From Chara braunii (lineage: Eukaryota > Streptophyta > Charophyceae > Charales > Characeae): DNA of 22,214 nt. The stretch spans positions 1,338,584-1,360,797 of the forward strand of contig BFEA01000086.1 in the NCBI GenBank assembly GCA_003427395.1, written 5' to 3'. Of the stretch, positions 19,453 through 22,214 are shown one piece after another (the first letter of the stretch is position 1; every line of letters starts with the position of its first letter). A program made the position numbers and the translations under genes. Under the pieces are notes generated by a model. The model did not search any database. It saw nothing but the letters and a program-made list of their open reading frames with translations, and was not told the origin of the DNA.

Positions 19453-19969
19453 ATTGGGCCCTAGTTACCCGAATAGATAAATATTCGGGAATTCACACAA
19501 GCTACTGATCGGGTGGTGTTAACAGAATATACATAGGCTGTGCAAATGATCTAGTCCTTCAGAATCTTTGATATGTTCTCTCGGAGCATCACCAAACAAA
19601 ACTGGAAATGGTAGACTACTACAATTCTAATGTTGTATGTCCGGTGTTAGCAGTCGGTCACACCTCAACTAATAAAAATAAAAATAAATCACTTGCGCTA
19701 ATGTATGCAGAAATGAAAATAATAATGTTTATATTCGAACCCCAATTTCCAATTGGAACCGTCCCGTCTGTATCCTATGTTCCTGTTTGCATCATCGAGC
19801 AGCGGTGTCTATGGTGTGCACAACGGCCCACCCCGTGCCAAGGTAGTGTGAACGCTAAAGAAAGTTTGTTTGGCCCGTACTATTTTTATCCTTGCAGACG
19901 GTACAAGTAGGTTTTCCCCCAAGTATCGTTAACGACGCTCAAGTTAACGTAAACTCCCTTAGGCTGACT

Positions 19970-20313
19970 AACAACAATTTCGTCAAAACGTACATATTTG
20001 ATTTTTTGAACGAAATTGAAACCTCATAAATTAGAGTCATTTAGGTGGAAATTTCAAGCTCTTGAGGGTCCGGCGTCCTTAAAACGCCGGACCCCTTGGG
20101 TGTATCTGGACTTGGCTGGAGTCCAGGGGGTACGACGTTTTGAAAATGTCGTACCCCCCTAGATGCATCTGAACTTAGTTTGCATCTAGGGGCTAGGGCG
20201 TTTTCAGAACGCCGTACCCTCAGGAGCTGAAAATATCAACCTAAATCGGGCCAATTTTTTATTTTCAATTTCGTTCAAAAAATAAAATATCTCCGTTTTG
20301 ACGAAATTGTTGT
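19970..20313. mobile_element. Foldback MITE with row of internal hairpins
   Basis: The arms ACAACAATTTCGTCAAAACG...GAACGAAATTGAAA and their complement lie at about 19971-20031 and 20255-20313, and weaker similarity continues inward to about 100 bp. TGACT stands directly outside both ends (19965-19969 and 20314-20318), a 5-bp target duplication. The core is a chain of hairpins: 20066-20076/20084-20094 (11 bp), 20106-20112/20120-20126 (7 bp), 20126-20136/20148-20158 (11 bp), 20158-20167/20181-20190 (10 bp) and 20197-20202/20208-20213 (6 bp). It is inserted in the element 2 leader. No coding content. Confidence 0.85.
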
Positions 20314-20952
20314 TGACTCACCGCAGTTTCCTCTATTACGCAACAAAAGCTCAAAGGACAATGCAGCAAACCTTGCATGCTCTACTCCCGTGGGTTGGCA
20401 TAGTGACTGTGGCCTGTGCTTCATAGAAGGCCCTTTAGAGGCACCGCCCTCTCCTGCCAAATGGGGCACTAGGAAGAAATTCAATGTCGACTCTCAAGGT
20501 AGAGCGCTTACGACTCCTAAACCAGAAGAGGGCACTCAAGTCGAACCTTCTTCCTCACGGTAAACAAAAATTGAAATGGGAAGATAAGGTAAGGGAATAG
20601 CGTACTTGAAGATAGTTGTTCCCAATCACAGATTACTCACCATTTGAGTCGACATGCATTTTGATGACTAGTCATAGCCGCGGTACCACATACCAATTGA
20701 CACAATGCAATGGAGTGGCAGTGCGGCCACCTCAGCTGAAATGCCATGTTAGCATGCTCTCATCATTCCACACACATGATCCTCTGTCGCCACAACTCCC
20801 ACGCCGTTGCCACAACCTTCCGGCCACGGTCCCCTCTACTCGAGAGTGGCCTAAAAAGACAGTTCCAATATATCCTCACTACGGAGAAGCTTCGTTAGCA
20901 CACCAAGTAACAAAATAAAGTTTCCACTGTTGGTAATGGCGATATCGAACCA

Positions 20953-20964
20953 GCTCTAATACCA
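20953..20964 (-). other. Primer binding site of element 2
   Basis: The minus strand reads TGGTATTAGAGC three bases after the LTR end CCTTGCA, the same spacing as in element 1. This fixes the LTR boundary and orientation. Confidence 0.85.
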
Positions 20965-20967
20965 AAT

Positions 20968-22004
20968 TGCAAGGAATATGCGCGAAAGTGTAATTATGCA
21001 CCAAGATACCATCCAAACAAGAACAATAAAATGAGCACAAATGTCAATGTCTACGATCTCTAGCCACGCCAACATAGTATCCAGTGTGGCTCCTACGGAG
21101 TCGCTCCTAGTGCCCAGCCTACTCTACTTAGCCTATCTATGCAACAGGAACACATCAAAGTTGAAGACCAATGTACATGATGTCAACGCCAATGCAGACT
21201 GCCAGCATACAACAGGTACGTGTCTCACACCTCTCCTCATCACCAATGAATCCCCTCTGCATGCGCCTCCTACCCGAAGACCATCATCGCCCGTCACGTG
21301 CCTTGCGCCCAGAAGCCCGGCTATGGATGTCGTCCTGGCACCGCGTGCCCGCAGCCACCGCAGCGCCCCTCTCACCTCTTAGCGCCTGTGTGCGCCTCTG
21401 GCCGGCTTGCACTAGCGCAGCTTTGCCAGGCAATGCAGAAACGTGGCCGCTATGCCTCGCCAGACCAGAATGTCCCTGGCTGGTCTGTTCACTTTACTTT
21501 ATGGAAAGTGATCCCTGCTTGTCGTGCCTTGAGCCTGGCTAGGCGATTTTCCGCTAGCTTCCAGTCGGGGCCCAGATACTGGTCTGGGGCCCATGGAGTT
21601 AGGCACATCCAGAGGTAGCCCACGATGCTCCAAATGTTCGGTGCGATCTCATTGGCTCGTGGCATGTACGTGATACAAGAGCTGCTTTTTCATTGGTCTG
21701 CGACCGCTAAGTGACTTGTCGGCCTTATAATGCGTGTGTCCAGGCCCTCTAACTGCTTGAGCCCTGGGATCAACTGTACAGCGCAGCTGTTGCTTCTGCA
21801 AGGAGGCAGGGAAGACTCATGTAACTCTGTACCCAACTGGCGTGTTGCGACTGTCTGATACCCCATATACTAATAATGACAAAGTAAGCCTCTCACAATT
21901 AAGCAGGCCCGCCTTCTCTTAGGGCAGGCGTGAGGCTTGCTGGGGGTCAATGCCTAGATCATCTGTGTGCCCGAGAAGGACCTTGCAAAGGCTCAATCCT
22001 CGAA
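20968..22004 (-). repeat. 5' LTR of element 2 (about 1,037 bp)
   Basis: On the minus strand it starts TTCGAGGATTGAGC (element 1: TGTGAGGATTGAGC) and ends CCTTGCA. Matching blocks include CCCAGCAAGCCT, CGCCCTAAG-like and AAGGCGGGCC near the start, and ACGTACCTG and GGC(A/G)TTGACATCAT near the end. The length is almost the same as the element 1 LTRs, but the sequence is much more diverged. The first two bases are TT rather than TG, so the terminal dinucleotide has decayed. No target duplication can be tested because the other end is absent. Confidence 0.85.
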
Positions 22005-22111
22005 ATTGATTGATTGTTTGTAAAAAAAAATTAAAAAATCCGTTAAAGGGTTGATTGATTGACTGATAAAGATCCACTTATTGATTTATTGATGAATGAA
22101 GAAAAATAAAG

Positions 22112-22214
22112 CACGCGCACGCATGCACACACACACACACACACACACATGCACACACACACACAAGCAGAGACACACAAACGTGCACACACACACACAC
22201 ACACACACACACAC
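22112..22214. repeat. AC microsatellite
   Basis: (AC)n/(GCAC)n repeats run to the window end with a few interruptions (ATGC, AAGCAGAG, AAACGTG). TGAT-type repeats (TTGATTGATTG) precede it at 22005-22095. Confidence 0.95.

Larger units (their letters stand above)
18731..20952 (-). other. Leader of element 2, split by two insertions
   Basis: Outside the two foldback elements, the minus strand matches the element 1 leader in three blocks: 20950-20319, 19964-19460 and 18840-18731. Examples are ATGATGAGAGCATGCT, TTACCGTGAGGAAG, ACACCGCTGCTCGATGATG, ACTGCTAACACC and AGTGCAGA. Hairpin CCCGAATA/TATTCGGG lies at about 19468-19489. No coding content. Confidence 0.7.
17032..22004 (-). mobile_element. 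Second member of the same retrotransposon family, 5' part only (element 2)
   Basis: Read on the minus strand it has a 5' LTR (22004-20968), PBS (20964-20953), leader and gag (18730-17032), then stops; no protease, RT, integrase or 3' LTR is present before unrelated sequence. Gag and LTR are clearly homologous to element 1 but far more diverged than the two LTRs of element 1 are from each other, so this copy belongs to an older or different subfamily. Two foldback elements (18843-19452 and 19970-20313) split the leader, stretching it from about 1.25 kb to about 2.2 kb. Confidence 0.88.

Noticed and set aside
19971-20313. Hairpin array as a CRISPR-like array
   Set aside because: The stems are palindromes lying back to back, not one direct repeat with unique spacers, and the whole is enclosed by terminal inverted repeats with a target duplication.
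22112-22214. Telomeric or centromeric satellite at the right end
   Set aside because: The repeat is a plain AC dinucleotide tract without a TTTAGGG-type unit or a longer period.

Overview
The window looks like intergenic DNA from a large, repeat-rich plant or green-lineage nuclear genome. I see no host gene, rRNA gene, CRISPR array or bacterial operon. The content is retrotransposons, DNA-transposon derivatives, foldback elements, a tRNA-derived sequence and simple repeats. A streptophyte alga such as Chara is my guess, because the degraded transposase fragments recall Harbinger-type proteins I associate with that lineage. That is inference, not proof. Scattered single N bases (923, 7572, 9253, 9258, 9272, 9342) show draft assembly.

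Left third (1-7474). Two inverted copies of one small MITE (1-174 and 2488-2693) bracket two neighbouring elements, A (188-1897) and B (1928-2387). A and B share the terminal inverted repeat GGG(C/G)CTCGTTAGACACTCC. A third relative, C (about 4925-6710), lies in the opposite orientation. A and C both hold the broken N-terminal part of what I read as a PIF/Harbinger-type transposase. B has no coding content. Between B and C are a TTAA-bounded 151-bp MITE, a tRNA-derived SINE-like head, a perfect 62-bp tandem duplication and minisatellite-like repeats. Purine microsatellite and a T27 run precede the next element.

Middle (7475-16346). This is a full-length, decayed Ty3/gypsy retrotransposon of the chromovirus type. 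It has 1,020-bp and 1,042-bp LTRs (TG...CA), a CAAT target duplication, an initiator-Met-type primer binding site, a long leader, then gag, protease, reverse transcriptase, RNase H, integrase and a C-terminal chromodomain carrying an AT-hook-like GRGRPPK insert, and finally a polypurine tract. The LTRs differ at about 47 sites (hand count, about 4.6%) plus one 22-bp indel. The coding region has at least eleven disruptions, and the protease and RNase H active sites are altered.

Right third (17032-22004, minus strand). A second, more decayed member of the same family lies in inverted orientation: 5' LTR (22004-20968), PBS, leader and gag, with no pol. Its leader has been split by two foldback elements: a 344-bp element with a TGACT target duplication and a row of internal hairpins (19970-20313), and a roughly 610-bp element with about 140-bp arms, long T runs and an uninterrupted G45 tract (18843-19452). 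The window ends in an AC microsatellite.

The two retrotransposons explain each other. Element 2 shows which codons were mutated in element 1 (TGA for Trp, TAA for Lys) and supports the gag start codon. Nothing here appears able to move on its own.
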